6,076 bases of DNA. Source: an uncultured Parabacteroides sp. (lineage in GTDB: Bacteria; Bacteroidota; Bacteroidia; Bacteroidales; Tannerellaceae). The stretch covers positions 1 through 6,076 of the forward strand of contig CAMTPG010000174.1 in NCBI GenBank assembly GCA_947074335.1, written 5' to 3'. Below the pieces are notes generated by a model that had not been told where the DNA came from, did no database searches, and saw only the letters and a list, made by a program, of their open reading frames with translations. Made by a program: the position numbers and the translations under genes. Of this stretch, positions 5,945 to 6,076 are shown piece by piece (positions within the stretch are counted from its first letter, which is position 1; every line of letters begins with the position of its first letter).

Positions 5945-6076
5945 TTATTTTTTTACTGCCGAAAAATTAGGGGCAAAAATTATTGTTTTCAGGAAATCAT
6001 ATTCCTCTTCGAAATAATCACTAAAAACAGCTTTACCCAGATTATCTTCGATTTGTTGTGTAGTCCAAAGTTTACC
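5945..6076 (-). CDS. C-terminal end of an unrecognised protein (partial, runs off the window)
   Basis: The last 43 codons and a TAA stop are open from the right edge. The peptide runs from GKLWTTQQIEDNLGK through an acidic, aromatic stretch (FSDYFEEEYDF, 18-28) to FAPNFSAVKK. Eight of 43 residues are aromatic, and no membrane segment or metal motif is visible. The reading frame is supported by the stop being followed, after 40 bases, by a same-strand intrinsic terminator. I do not recognise the family, and nothing visible ties it to hydrogenase maturation. The terminator makes co-transcription with hypF unlikely. Confidence 0.65.
   Translation of the reverse strand, partial: GKLWTTQQIEDNLGKAVFSDYFEEEYDFLKTIIFAPNFSAVKK

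Overview
The window looks like a chromosomal segment from an anaerobic member of the Bacteroidetes, probably Bacteroidales. Three things point there. Two intergenic regions carry a TATATTTG box, which fits the Bacteroidetes -7 promoter consensus TAnnTTTG. No gene start shows a convincing Shine-Dalgarno sequence. The gene set (NiFe-hydrogenase maturation plus an ADP-forming acyl-CoA synthetase) suits a fermentative anaerobe. The assignment rests on motifs alone and no genus is claimed.

Every gene lies on the minus strand, so the window reads from right to left. At the right edge (5945-6076) is the last 43 codons of an unrecognised gene, followed by a strong intrinsic terminator (about 5856-5904). 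A short AT-rich intergenic stretch holds a promoter at 5738-5745. Then come hypF (3426-5699), hypA (3063-3404) and hypB (2235-3044), separated by 21 and 18 bases and almost certainly one operon. An 80-base gap with its own -7 box leads to a fused alpha/beta ADP-forming acyl-CoA synthetase (94-2154). Just after its stop is a long inverted repeat (1-73) that reaches the left edge and is probably its terminator.

HypF makes the carbamoyl group that becomes the cyanide ligands of the NiFe cofactor. HypA and HypB deliver nickel to the hydrogenase large subunit. This HypB carries both the N-terminal CxxCxC nickel site and a long His-rich tract, which suggests nickel storage as well as delivery. HypC, HypD, HypE and the hydrogenase itself are not in the window and must be encoded elsewhere. 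The acyl-CoA synthetase makes ATP from acetyl-CoA or another acyl-CoA, so the locus pairs hydrogenase assembly with a fermentative ATP-yielding step. That functional link is an inference from neighbourhood.

I see no sign of a wholly undescribed system. The features most worth a second look are the metal-binding HypB tail, the hypFAB set isolated from hypCDE, and the unusual inverted repeats at both ends of the window.
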